From Palsa-189 sp963803735 (GTDB lineage Bacteria; Acidobacteriota; Terriglobia; Acidiferrales; UBA7541): a stretch of DNA of 64,000 nt. The notes beneath the pieces were generated by a model, which saw only the letters and a program-made list of their open reading frames with translations, was not told where the DNA came from and made no database searches. The DNA is taken from NCBI GenBank assembly GCA_963803735.1, contig CAWDNV010000011.1, forward strand, positions 682,001 through 746,000, written 5' to 3'. The first letter of the stretch is position 1. Each line of letters opens with the position of its first letter. Shown here piece by piece: positions 46,946-55,447 of this stretch. Position numbers and translations under genes: made by a program.

Positions 46946-48121
46946 TCAGCGCTGCAACGCCGACGCAGGAATGACACGAGAAGTTGCGGGAAGGCAGCCG
47001 GCGGCCGCACCGAAGCACGTGTCTCGCAGGAATAACGGAGGAGTGGCGGTTGCGGGCAAGGAGTTCAGGGATTGGGGTTGCACCAGGTTCGTCGCCAGAG
47101 AATTGAACATCACGAAGCGGCCATCTGGGCCGATAGCCGGAGAGAAGCTGGCGCCATTGGCTTCGGCCCAGTCGGGCCCAATGGAGACGCGAATAGTTAC
47201 CGGCACGCAGACTGATGTGGCGGCGATGCAAGTATCACGCAGGAAGATATCGCTCCAGCCGTTACTGTCACCCTTCACCAGATTGTTGGCCTCGGAAGCA
47301 AAAACGACGAACCGGCCGTCCGTCGTAACCGAAGGCGAACTGCTCGAACCATTCGGATCAGTGCCGTTCAATCCAACGGAGATCGGAATTATTTGAGGCG
47401 CGCACGCGCCGTTGGCGCCAAGACAGCTATCACGCAGAAAAATTCTCGCTATTCCCGTTCCCGTGTCGATGGAACCATCAGCGGAACTCGCAACGAAGGC
47501 CTGATACCTAAACGCTTGACTCGCGACCGGAAGGCCAGAAGCGTGGACTGTAGAAAATTTGGCCGTTGTGCTCGGCACGACAGCGGGGCAGCCCGAACTG
47601 CCGCAGACCATAAAGGGCACAAAATTCGAAATACTATTTCCCGCATTGTTGCCGCTGGCAGGCCCGGGCGCGATGACTCCGACGAAAAACGTGCCTGGAG
47701 TGGCAAGGAGTGACGCGGGAATGTTGGCCTGTACTTGAGTGGCGCTCACGACATTCGAAACCAAATTGGTGCTGGCGCTATTGGAACTGTTCCAGGTCAC
47801 GTTGGAGCCGGCGACGAATCCCGAGCCGTTTACCGTCAAAAGGACATCATGGTTCGTTGGTGCGGTTGCGCCGCTCGGCGTGATCGAGGTGATCGAGGAA
47901 GTCACGGTGGGTGTCGCGCCGAGGTAAGGGTTGTAAGTGTTGCAGCCCCCCAAAAAAGACAATGCGCAGACGGCGCTCAGGCCAAAAATGATGTCCGACG
48001 CGCGGCGGAGCAACCTGCCCCGAACTATGGTCTGAAGTGAGAGAGACACGAAGGCCACTGTATCCGTAGTCTGGTGCAATGTTCGAGAGGTGTCAGAATT
48101 TAGCGCTCCCTTGCGAACCAA
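46946..48121 (-). CDS. TIG/IPT-domain lipoprotein with Cys-paired C-terminal repeats
   Basis: The protein has a lipobox LSFLGGCN (Cys60 counted from 48121). A TTG at 48013 would give a normal 24-residue lipoprotein signal with two arginines and may be the true start. After the anchor comes TSSITSITPSGATAPTNHDV, an IPT/TIG immunoglobulin-like domain to about residue 165. The C-terminal half has three repeats of the type IFLRDSCLGANGACAPQIIP, IFLRDTCIAATSVCVPVTIR and LFLRDTCFGAAAGCLPATSR, alternating with DGRFVVFAS propeller-like strands, each with one probable disulphide. It is likely a surface or periplasmic-face protein. It converges with lipA. Confidence 0.8.
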   Translation of the reverse strand: MVRKGALNSDTSRTLHQTTDTVAFVSLSLQTIVRGRLLRRASDIIFGLSAVCALSFLGGCNTYNPYLGATPTVTSSITSITPSGATAPTNHDVLLTVNGSGFVAGSNVTWNSSNSASTNLVSNVVSATQVQANIPASLLATPGTFFVGVIAPGPASGNNAGNSISNFVPFMVCGSSGCPAVVPSTTAKFSTVHASGLPVASQAFRYQAFVASSADGSIDTGTGIARIFLRDSCLGANGACAPQIIPISVGLNGTDPNGSSSSPSVTTDGRFVVFASEANNLVKGDSNGWSDIFLRDTCIAATSVCVPVTIRVSIGPDWAEANGASFSPAIGPDGRFVMFNSLATNLVQPQSLNSLPATATPPLFLRDTCFGAAAGCLPATSRVIPASALQR

Positions 48122-48432
48122 ATACTCCCGTGGTGCCCCAGGGACTCGTTAGTATATCCGGAACGCCCATTTTGCGCTGTACGATGCCAATCGGCCGGGG
48201 CTCGTTGCTTCGAAACCCGCATTCCATGCCAAGGCGTCTTCAGTCCAAGAAAACCATCGTCTCAAGGTATTACCGTAAGGCTATCGCTGTATTTTGGCAT
48301 ACGTCACGCGCCCCCGATTACCTACGTTGGACTCAGCCCTATTCGCCATCTCCGCATCTAAACTAGCGAGAAGGGTAAGGAATAAACATCATCAGAGATA
48401 CAGGCCGAAATTAAGGTCCTGAAAGGACTACC
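48122..48432. other. Intergenic region, no gene recognised
   Basis: About 310 nt between two divergent genes. A frame of 95 codons on the plus strand (48079-48366) overlaps the start of the lipoprotein gene and shows no family resemblance or ribosome-binding site. It probably carries divergent promoters. Confidence 0.45.
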
Positions 48433-48792
48433 GTGTTTTCCCCTTGGTCGGTTCCGGAGAAGAAAGCTCGCAAGTGGATGTGGATTGCTCTGGCTGTTGT
48501 CGCAGCGCTGCAGTTTTACTATGTGCAAGAGATGATCGCGGCTTTCGTGGTTCTTGGCGTCGTGTTTGCTCTCATAGCGGGAGCGGGCCTGCTGGTATTC
48601 CTGGTTGATCGAGCCAGCGCTCGAACTTTAACGTGGGCCGAACTGAGCGGGCTGACGATCCTGCGCACGGCGCGGCGCGGAGTGCATTTCGCGGGCACGC
48701 TCGCCGCCAAGCGGGCTGCCGCGCACGGAGCGCAAGTGTCCCTGCTCAATAAAACGCAGCTCCGCCATCCACGTTTAGGGACTGCCCGGTAA
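48433..48792 (+). CDS. Small membrane protein, unknown function
   Basis: 119 residues from GTG 48433, with AAAGGA upstream. Two adjacent hydrophobic helices occupy residues 15-56 (WMWIALAVVAALQFYYVQEM and AAFVVLGVVFALIAGAGLLV), followed by a basic soluble tail. I recognise no family. Its 3' end overlaps the convergent SDR gene by 47 nt, so the last 15 codons may be misassigned, but the two-helix part with its own ribosome-binding site looks real. Confidence 0.6.
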   Translation: MFSPWSVPEKKARKWMWIALAVVAALQFYYVQEMIAAFVVLGVVFALIAGAGLLVFLVDRASARTLTWAELSGLTILRTARRGVHFAGTLAAKRAAAHGAQVSLLNKTQLRHPRLGTAR

Positions 48793-49528
48793 TCGCGCTG
48801 GCCTGATCCGAAGCAAGAAATAAAGCCGCAGCGGCGACTTCCTCCGCCGTTTGTCCGCGCCCTTGTAGAATTCCCTCGAGAAATTGCCTCAGTTGTATTT
48901 CCGGACTCACGTTCAGTCGAGCCGCCAGCACATTTCCGAGATCCTTGGACATCTTCGTTTCCGTGACCGGACCCGGGCAGATCGCATTTACGCGTACACC
49001 GCGGCGCGCTGCTTCCGCTGCAGCCACGCGTGTGAGACCCAGCATCCCCGCTTTTGCCGCAGCATAAGGAGAACCCCACGAGAACGCAGCTTTAGCCGAC
49101 AGGCTGGAGATATTCACGATCGCGCCGGACCGCCGCTGGTACATTCCCGGCAGCACAAGCCGCATAAGCAGGAAGGCGCCGCGCAGATGCACGGAGACCA
49201 CGCGGTCCCACTCCTCGGGAGAAATCTCCTCGACTGGCTTCACCGGTCCGTAATCGCCGGCATTATTGATAAGGATACTCACAGGCCCGAGGTGCTCTTC
49301 GGCGCCCGCTACGATGCGGGCGCAATCCGCTTCGCGTGACACATCCGCGACCACCCAGGCGGCTTTTCCACGAGTCTGTTCGATTTCCTTCGCGACGCTG
49401 CGAAGCTCCGCCTCCGTACGTGAAGCGAGCAGCACGGCGCCGCCTTCCGCCGCGAAACGTTTCGCGATGGCGCGGCCGATGCCACGCCCGCCGCCGGTAA
49501 TTACCGCAACTTTGCCTTGGAGGAGCAT
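48746..49528 (-). CDS. SDR family oxidoreductase (3-oxoacyl-ACP reductase-like)
   Basis: 260 residues. The cofactor motif is VAVITGGGRGIGRAIAKRFA, the NNAG motif is SILINNAGDYG, and the catalytic Ser and YxxxK are in VNISSLSAKAAFSWGSPYAA and YAAAKAGMLGLTRVAA. The ending SAITGQSLNVDGGAAFY is typical of the FabG-like branch. An arginine in LLASRTEAEL after beta-2 suggests NADPH. Substrate unknown. It stands alone, with the P-loop kinase divergent at 49626. Confidence 0.9.
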   Translation of the reverse strand: MLLQGKVAVITGGGRGIGRAIAKRFAAEGGAVLLASRTEAELRSVAKEIEQTRGKAAWVVADVSREADCARIVAGAEEHLGPVSILINNAGDYGPVKPVEEISPEEWDRVVSVHLRGAFLLMRLVLPGMYQRRSGAIVNISSLSAKAAFSWGSPYAAAKAGMLGLTRVAAAEAARRGVRVNAICPGPVTETKMSKDLGNVLAARLNVSPEIQLRQFLEGILQGRGQTAEEVAAAALFLASDQASAITGQSLNVDGGAAFY

Positions 49529-49625
49529 GGGGTTCGCAATAAACGACCGAGGAGCATAGCATCACGCAGCCCGCCTCGAAACCGCCGTCGAGCCAAAGGC
49601 CAAAATCGTGCGTTAAACTGGCTTC

Positions 49626-50139
49626 GTGCCGGCGCAAAGGAAAGTTGTGTTGGCTATCGGGCTTCCCGGGGCGGGGAAATCGACCTACTTTGCGCGCAAG
49701 GGAATTGTGCCTCTCTCGAGCGATCTGATTCGCGAACTCCTTTATGACGATGCGGGCGACCAGCGGCATCCGGAATGGGTGTTTGCAGTGCTTCGCGATC
49801 TGTTGCGCCACCGTTTGGCGGCAGGCGCCCAGACGACATATATCGATGCCACGAACCTCAGCCGCTACTTTTCGGCGCTCCTTCCTGCAGATCGCGCGGG
49901 AATTTGGCTGCGCCACCGAGGCGCTCTATTTCGACGTGCCGCTGGAGGTTTGTCTCGACCGAAATCGCAAGCGCGGGAGCGTACTAGCCGGTGCAGCCCG
50001 GGACGCGAAGATCGTCCCGGAGGACGTTTTGCGCCGTATGGCACGGCGGCTGGAGCCGCCCACGCGGGAGGAAGGCTTTTCGCGTATCGTCGTGGTGAGG
50101 ACAGCGGCCAAAAAGTCGCGTAGCAAGGCCAAGGCGTAA
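49626..50139 (+). CDS. P-loop kinase-like ATP-binding protein, one frameshift
   Basis: About 170 residues from GTG 49626. The Walker A motif is VVLAIGLPGAGKSTYFARKG, followed by PLSSDLIRELLYDD and TTYIDATNLSR, the pattern of small P-loop kinases related to the polynucleotide kinase 5'-kinase domain. A run of four T at 49868-49871 (expected three) shifts the frame after SRYF; the next frame continues RRSFLQIAREFGCATEALYF, LEVCLDRNRKRG and PEDVLRRMARRLEPP and ends in a Lys-rich tail. The break lies in a homopolymer and the rest is well conserved, so a sequence error is likely. It ends 2 nt before the first possible ispH start. Confidence 0.82.
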
Positions 50140-50141
50140 TA

Positions 50142-51167
50142 ATGTATGATGTGTGTTTTCAGAGGTTCAGACGAGGTGTGCCGTTGCCGAACAGTGTCAT
50201 GACGAACGGAAAGAACGGGAAGAAGCTGTTGCGAATTCGTCCACGTGGATTTTGCGCGGGCGTGGTTCGGGCCGTGGATATCGTTGAGCTGGCACTGGAA
50301 GCCTATGGTCCCCCGGTCTATGTGCACCACGAAATCGTGCACAACCGCTACGTGGTCGAGCAGTTGCGGCGCGGCGGAGCCATCTTCGTTGAATCTGTCG
50401 AGGACGTACCGATGGGGGCCGTGCTGATCTTCAGCGCGCATGGCGTTCCTCCCACCGTGCGCGAAGAGGCACACCTGCGCAAACTGCGCGTGATCGACGC
50501 GACTTGTCCTCTGGTGACGAAAGTACACCTGGAGGCACTGCGCTTTGCGCGTGAAGGCCGGACCATCATTTTGATCGGTCACAAGGATCATCAGGAGATT
50601 GTCGGCACTTCGGGCGAGGCGCCGGAGCAAACTGTGGTGGTGGACAGCGTGGAAGCTGTGAATCGCCTTGAAGTCGAGGACCCCACGCGGCTCGCTTATC
50701 TGACGCAAACCACTCTCAGCCTTTACGACACTAAGGAAATTGTATCCCGGCTGCGCGAACGTTTTCCACAGATTGCCGGACCAGCTTCCGACGACATTTG
50801 CTACGCCACTCAGAATCGGCAGGAGGCGGTGGAGCAAGTAGCACGCGAAGTGCAGCTCATGCTCGTCGTAGGTTCGCCGAACAGCTCGAACTCCAATCGG
50901 CTGGTCGAGGTGGCGCGCCGCTCCGGAGTACAGGCCCGGCTGATCGATGACGCGTCGGCGATCAGCGCGGATTGGTTTGAGGGAATCGAAAGCGTCGGCC
51001 TGACCGCGGGTGCGTCGGCGCCGGAAGTCCTGGTCGAACAAGTGAGCGAACGCCTGGCCGAATATGGATATACCGACCAGAGCGATCTTGACTTGATTCG
51101 CGAGGACGTGCGGTTTACATTGCCGCCCGAGCTTGCCGTCATCGCACCAATGGGCAAGAGCAACTAG
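50142..51167 (+). CDS. ispH: 4-hydroxy-3-methylbut-2-enyl diphosphate reductase
   Basis: The enzyme makes IPP and DMAPP in the last step of the MEP pathway. Counted from 50142, the three [4Fe-4S] ligands are Cys38 (RGFCAGVVRAV), Cys122 (VIDATCPLVTKVH) and Cys220 (DDICYATQNRQEAV). VHHEIVHNRYVV, FSAHGVPP and the SPNSSNSNRLVE motif are also in place. Three starts are possible: ATG 50142, GTG 50178 and ATG 50199; the last gives the usual length of about 322 residues. It is likely co-transcribed with the kinase gene upstream and followed 57 nt later by the arginase-like gene. Confidence 0.95.
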   Translation: MYDVCFQRFRRGVPLPNSVMTNGKNGKKLLRIRPRGFCAGVVRAVDIVELALEAYGPPVYVHHEIVHNRYVVEQLRRGGAIFVESVEDVPMGAVLIFSAHGVPPTVREEAHLRKLRVIDATCPLVTKVHLEALRFAREGRTIILIGHKDHQEIVGTSGEAPEQTVVVDSVEAVNRLEVEDPTRLAYLTQTTLSLYDTKEIVSRLRERFPQIAGPASDDICYATQNRQEAVEQVAREVQLMLVVGSPNSSNSNRLVEVARRSGVQARLIDDASAISADWFEGIESVGLTAGASAPEVLVEQVSERLAEYGYTDQSDLDLIREDVRFTLPPELAVIAPMGKSN

Positions 51168-51223
51168 AGCCAGAAGCGGCTGCAGGGATCAGCCGCTCCC
51201 CAAAAGATAGTTAAGGAGAAATC

Positions 51224-52360
51224 TTGGCGGTCAAGATTGTCCGTCAGGTGAAGAGCATTGCCCTTCTGGGGGCGCCCACTAGCGCGGCAGGGCTGGCGGG
51301 CGGTCAGGAAGGCGCTCCCGCTGCATTGCGTTCGGACGGGCTAGTCGATCGCCTGACCAGCGCCGGGTTCCAAGTTACAGATTACGGCGACAGTGCGCCG
51401 CGCGTTTACAAGGCGGACGACGAGCATCCCAGGGCCCGCAACGTCGGCGACGCTCTCGCGATTATCGAGGAATTGCGGCACAAGGTGGAGTTTGCCGTGA
51501 AATCGGGCGCGCTGCCTGTGATCTTGAGCGGCGATGATTCCATAGCCTTGGCCGCTATTGCCGGATCCCGCCGCTACTACCGTCACGTCAGTCTCATATC
51601 GATGGATCGCGATGCTGGCCTGAATGTCCCTGCAACGACACCTTCTGGATGCCTGGATGGCATGGTTATTTCGCACGTCGTTGGCCGCGGAGCGCCTGAG
51701 CTCGTCCGATTCTGGGGCGAGCCGCCGCTGATTCGCGAGCCAGACGTGGCCATTTTTGGGATCGATCGCGTGGATGAGCCTGAGCAGCGGTGGATGGTGC
51801 GTTCGCCGCTGCGTCGCTATCTCGCTGTCGACATTAAGAAACGCGGCGCGGCTGTGGCAGCACAGGAAGTGCTCGAAACCGTGCACGGATCGCGGCATGA
51901 GTTTGTGCTGCTTCTCGATCTGGATGTCATCGCTTCGGAGGATTTCGGGGCTACGAATTTTCCGGGAACCGGCGGCTTAAGTCTCGACGATACGAGGCAG
52001 GCGCTGACCGTTTTTGTGCGACAGCCCAATCTGGCCGCGTTGGTTGTGGCGGGCTACAATCCCACACGCGATTCGGATGGAAAGGCCGTAAAGATCGTAG
52101 TCGATTTGCTCGTGGACGCTCTAACGGCGCGGTTAGAGGCTCCGCCGGCAGAAGCGACCGAAACTCCTGCGGCAAGCGCCACGACCGCTGCGGAAACTCC
52201 TGCGGGAGTGAGTGAAAACCACGAGCCCGCGGCGGAAGCGGTCTCTACCCCTGCTAACGTTGCATCGGAGCCGTCGGATCCAGCTGCGGCTTCGTCTGAG
52301 GCTGTTCCCCCGGAAAAATCCACCGACGCGGTGCCCGAAGGCGACCCCCCCAGCGAATAG
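51224..52360 (+). CDS. Arginase/agmatinase-family protein with degenerate metal site and acidic tail
   Basis: 378 residues from TTG 51224 with AAGGAG 6 nt upstream. The ureohydrolase fold is clear (SIALLGAPTSAAGLAGGQEG, RNVGDALAIIEEL, TPSGCLDGMVISHVV, GYNPTRDSDGKA). The manganese ligands are mostly changed: GGDHS is SGDDS (His to Asp105), DAHxD is DRDAG (His to Asp130, Asp to Gly132), DxDxxDP is DLDVIAS (third Asp to Ala237), and the substrate Glu before YNP is Gly. Residues 305-378 are an Ala/Pro/Glu/Thr-rich acidic disordered tail. Hydrolysis of arginine or agmatine is therefore unlikely; a regulatory or binding role is possible. The reading frame is intact, so it is kept by selection. Confidence 0.85.
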   Translation: MAVKIVRQVKSIALLGAPTSAAGLAGGQEGAPAALRSDGLVDRLTSAGFQVTDYGDSAPRVYKADDEHPRARNVGDALAIIEELRHKVEFAVKSGALPVILSGDDSIALAAIAGSRRYYRHVSLISMDRDAGLNVPATTPSGCLDGMVISHVVGRGAPELVRFWGEPPLIREPDVAIFGIDRVDEPEQRWMVRSPLRRYLAVDIKKRGAAVAAQEVLETVHGSRHEFVLLLDLDVIASEDFGATNFPGTGGLSLDDTRQALTVFVRQPNLAALVVAGYNPTRDSDGKAVKIVVDLLVDALTARLEAPPAEATETPAASATTAAETPAGVSENHEPAAEAVSTPANVASEPSDPAAASSEAVPPEKSTDAVPEGDPPSE

Positions 52361-52402
52361 CATTTTCTTCAAGCTTCCGAAATATCGACAGCGACTGGAT
52401 GA

Positions 52403-54706
52403 TCAGGCCGATTGTGAGCCGGCAAGTGCCGCCTTGATGCGGGCCGGCGTTAGCGGAGTCTGCCGCACGCGAGCGCCCGTAGCGTCAAAGATCGCATTGG
52501 CAATAGCAGCAGCCGTGGCGCGGCTCGAAGGTTCTCCGGCGCCGTTCGGCGGCAGTTCGGGATGATTGAGAAGCACAATGTCTACTTGCGTGGGAATGTC
52601 CTGAGCGCGGGCAATCGGGTAAGTGGTCCAGTCCACGCTGGTGACGTTGCTGCGGTCGAAGGTGACTTCTTCCTTCATTCCGCGGCTCATGGATTGAATC
52701 AAGTTTGCGGCGATCGTGCCGCGCAGAGCTTCGGGATTGATGATCAGCCCGCAATCGTGCGCGCAGACGAAGCGCGTGACGCGCGCGGCGCCGGTACGCT
52801 TGTTCACTTCGACTTCCGCGATAGTGCCGACGAAGGTGCCGCCGCGCGTACTCAAGCCGATCCCTCGGCCGGTGACGATGTCCCCCGAGCCCTTCTTTGA
52901 ATTTGGCGATGGACGGCGCTCCCAGCCAGCCTTTTCCGCCGCCGCAGTTAACACGGCTTTAGCACGCAAATTATCCAGATGGCGCAGCCGGAACTCGATG
53001 GGATCAGCTCCGGTGGTGGCCGCGAGTTCGTCCATAAACGATTCCACCGCAAAACTCGTCTGCGGGCCTTCGGGATCGCGAAGATGCGTAGTGCGCAGCG
53101 GCGAGATTGAATCGTAGAACGCAGGCACGATGTGGGAGACGGCGTGCACATTTGCAAAAACGTATGGCGGCGCCTGCACGCCCCACTGGGCGAATTCATC
53201 CACGCCGCTCTTATTCGGAATTCCCGTGAGCAGCGCGCCGAGATAATTATCCTTGCTGGCGGGCACGAACATAATCTCGCCGCCTGAAAAAGCATGCGAC
53301 GTAAATTCCACGGCAGTGATTTCGCCGTGCTCGTCGATGGCCGCGGCAAGTTCACAAACGACGGCGGGGCCTTTGGATCCCCAAGCCGTCATGTCCGCTC
53401 GCGACCATTGCACACGCACCGGTTTGCCAACGGCCTGGGAAAGCAGCACGGCGTCGGCTGCGGTGTCCTCGAAACCAGGACGGCCGTAGGAACCTGCGTC
53501 TTCCACCCAAATCACGCGGACTTTGTCTCGTGGCACCCCCAGCAATTCGGCGAAGCCCTTTTGCAGCGCGTGCGGCTTCTGACCACCCGACCATATTGTC
53601 GAGACGCCATCGGTGTGAATATCCGCGACGGCGCAGCCCGGACCCATGGTGGCGTGCGATTGAAACGGGACTTCGTACGCGGCCTGCACTTTTTTGGCGG
53701 AGGACGCGAGGACGCCGGCGGCATCGCCCTTCTTCAACGTTTCTTTGGTCGCCTTGGGAGCGGCCGAGCGCATGTGCTGATATAGATCCTTCTGCTCGGG
53801 GAAAGCCTGCTGTGGCGTGCTCCAGTTGACCCGTAACGCTTTGGCGGCGCGAACGGCGGCCCATTCGTTTTCCGCGACGACGCCGACGAAATCGCCTTTA
53901 GTTACAGTCTGGACGTAGCCGGGAATCTTCTTGGCGGCCGAGTCGTCGAACCCCATCAGCTTGGCGCCCACTCCGGCGGGGCGAATGACCCTGCCGTGCA
54001 GCATTCCGGGAACGCGCACGTCGGTGACGTATTGCCACTTGCCAAGGATTTTGGGCGCGATATCCACGCGAGGAATAGGTTGGCCCACAACCGTGTAGCT
54101 CGAAGGATCTTTGGGTTTTCCGAGACCCTCCACATTCAGGGCGAAGCCTTCGCCCGAAACCTTCAGCGCCTCATCCAGATCGCCGGAAGCCGCGAGATCG
54201 GCGTAAGAGATCTTGCGTGAAGGATCGGCTTTAACGCTCACGACGCCTTCGCGAACCTGGAGCTCGTCGGGCGAGGCGCCCAGATTCTTTGCAGCGAGGC
54301 GCACCAGAAGAGCGCGCGCCGTGGCGGCCACGTTGCGCAGGGGCTTCGAGCCCATCGCAATGGAAGTGCTGCCGCCAACGCCGCCCTGATCGGCGGTGGT
54401 GGAAGTATCGCCCATAACGAAAACGACGCGACTAAAGGGAACGTCCAGCTCTTCGGCGACGATCTGGGTGAGGCCAGTCTCCACGCCCATGCCGATTTCG
54501 GCTTTGCCCGTGAACACATGCACGTTTCCATCGCGGTCGATGTGCAGCCAGGCTTCCAGGCGGTTCGGAGACGGCGCCGGGGCAGACTCGGCTGCTGCCT
54601 TTAAGACCTGCGGCAGTACCGCACCCTCGGCCAAGCTGAAGCCAATGAGAAGCCCGCCCGTATCCTTGACGAATTCTCTTCTGGAGAGCACGGTTTTCGC
54701 GGCCAT
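52403..54706 (-). CDS. Molybdopterin-binding subunit of an isoquinoline 1-oxidoreductase-like dehydrogenase
   Basis: 767 residues with a Tat signal (LSRREFVKDTGGLLIGFSLA). It belongs to the xanthine dehydrogenase family, IorB type: KAEIGMGVETGLTQIVAEEL, GGVGGSTSIAMGSKPLRNVA, VIWVEDAGSYGRPGFEDTAA, DPEGPQTSFAVESFMDEL and the catalytic Glu in PPNGAGEPSSRATAAAI. It oxidises N-heterocycles or aldehydes with molybdopterin cytosine dinucleotide, and is exported with its Fe-S partner encoded 2 nt upstream. A third, cytochrome c-type subunit is often present in such enzymes but is not adjacent. Substrate unknown. Confidence 0.93.
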   Translation of the reverse strand: MAAKTVLSRREFVKDTGGLLIGFSLAEGAVLPQVLKAAAESAPAPSPNRLEAWLHIDRDGNVHVFTGKAEIGMGVETGLTQIVAEELDVPFSRVVFVMGDTSTTADQGGVGGSTSIAMGSKPLRNVAATARALLVRLAAKNLGASPDELQVREGVVSVKADPSRKISYADLAASGDLDEALKVSGEGFALNVEGLGKPKDPSSYTVVGQPIPRVDIAPKILGKWQYVTDVRVPGMLHGRVIRPAGVGAKLMGFDDSAAKKIPGYVQTVTKGDFVGVVAENEWAAVRAAKALRVNWSTPQQAFPEQKDLYQHMRSAAPKATKETLKKGDAAGVLASSAKKVQAAYEVPFQSHATMGPGCAVADIHTDGVSTIWSGGQKPHALQKGFAELLGVPRDKVRVIWVEDAGSYGRPGFEDTAADAVLLSQAVGKPVRVQWSRADMTAWGSKGPAVVCELAAAIDEHGEITAVEFTSHAFSGGEIMFVPASKDNYLGALLTGIPNKSGVDEFAQWGVQAPPYVFANVHAVSHIVPAFYDSISPLRTTHLRDPEGPQTSFAVESFMDELAATTGADPIEFRLRHLDNLRAKAVLTAAAEKAGWERRPSPNSKKGSGDIVTGRGIGLSTRGGTFVGTIAEVEVNKRTGAARVTRFVCAHDCGLIINPEALRGTIAANLIQSMSRGMKEEVTFDRSNVTSVDWTTYPIARAQDIPTQVDIVLLNHPELPPNGAGEPSSRATAAAIANAIFDATGARVRQTPLTPARIKAALAGSQSA

Positions 54707-54708
54707 GG

Positions 54709-55182
54709 CTATGCGCTCCTCTTCATTTGGTCCGCGGCTTGGCGAACCGCGGCAAGAATGCGCACGTGGCTACCGCAGCGGCAGATCAGGCTTTGGAAGG
54801 CGCTTCGCATCTCGTCATCGCTGGGATGCGGATTTTTGTCGAGCAGAGCTTTGGCCGTCAGCACCCAGCCGTTCAGGCAATAGCCACATTGGAAAGCCTG
54901 CTCTTGAATAAAGGCTTTCTGCACGGGGTGGGGATTGCCTTCCGTGCCGAGTCCCTCGAGAGTGACGATCTCTTTTCCCGCCGCTGCGGATACAGGCAGT
55001 GTGCAGGAACGCACCGCGCGATTATCGATCAGCACGGTGCAGGCGCCGCATTGCCCCAGTCCGCAGCCGAATCTGGGATTATTCATGGCCAGATTGTCGC
55101 GGAGCACGTAGAGCAGCGGGCAATCCGACTCCACATCGATCATGTGGGACTGACCGTTTACTTTCAGCAATGTCCGATTCAT
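54709..55182 (-). CDS. [2Fe-2S] subunit of an isoquinoline 1-oxidoreductase-like dehydrogenase
   Basis: 157 residues with two cluster-binding motifs: the plant-type CxxxxCGxCxxC set in RFGCGLGQCGACTVLIDNRA with the fourth Cys in RSCTLPVSAAAG, and the second cluster in QAFQCGYCLNGWV and SLICRCGSHVRI. It passes electrons from the molybdopterin subunit and is presumably carried through Tat with it, since it has no leader of its own. Start and stop are 2 nt apart from the large subunit gene, as in iorAB-type operons. Confidence 0.94.
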   Translation of the reverse strand: MNRTLLKVNGQSHMIDVESDCPLLYVLRDNLAMNNPRFGCGLGQCGACTVLIDNRAVRSCTLPVSAAAGKEIVTLEGLGTEGNPHPVQKAFIQEQAFQCGYCLNGWVLTAKALLDKNPHPSDDEMRSAFQSLICRCGSHVRILAAVRQAADQMKRSA

Positions 55183-55447
55183 GGGAACCTCTGGCGCGAA
55201 GTTAGGTTATCCGGCGCGATTCTGCCCCGTATTCTACTCCTTTGGCAAGCTCGGGGAGAAAGAGACGGACGGTTGGGCCGGGGGGGGCGCACTTGTCCGA
55301 AAAAGTTACGGCCCAAGAGCGTAGGCAAGATTGGGGCCGTAGTACTCGATGTCACCCTACAGACAATATCGGTTTGGTTCTATGTCGCGAAACCGGCAAT
55401 TACTCCGGATTCATGTCTAACGCTAACCTCGGACTGGGGAGGCGCTT

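Noticed and set aside
49926..51041. 371-codon minus-strand frame
   Set aside because: Antisense of ispH, which is certain from its three cluster cysteines.
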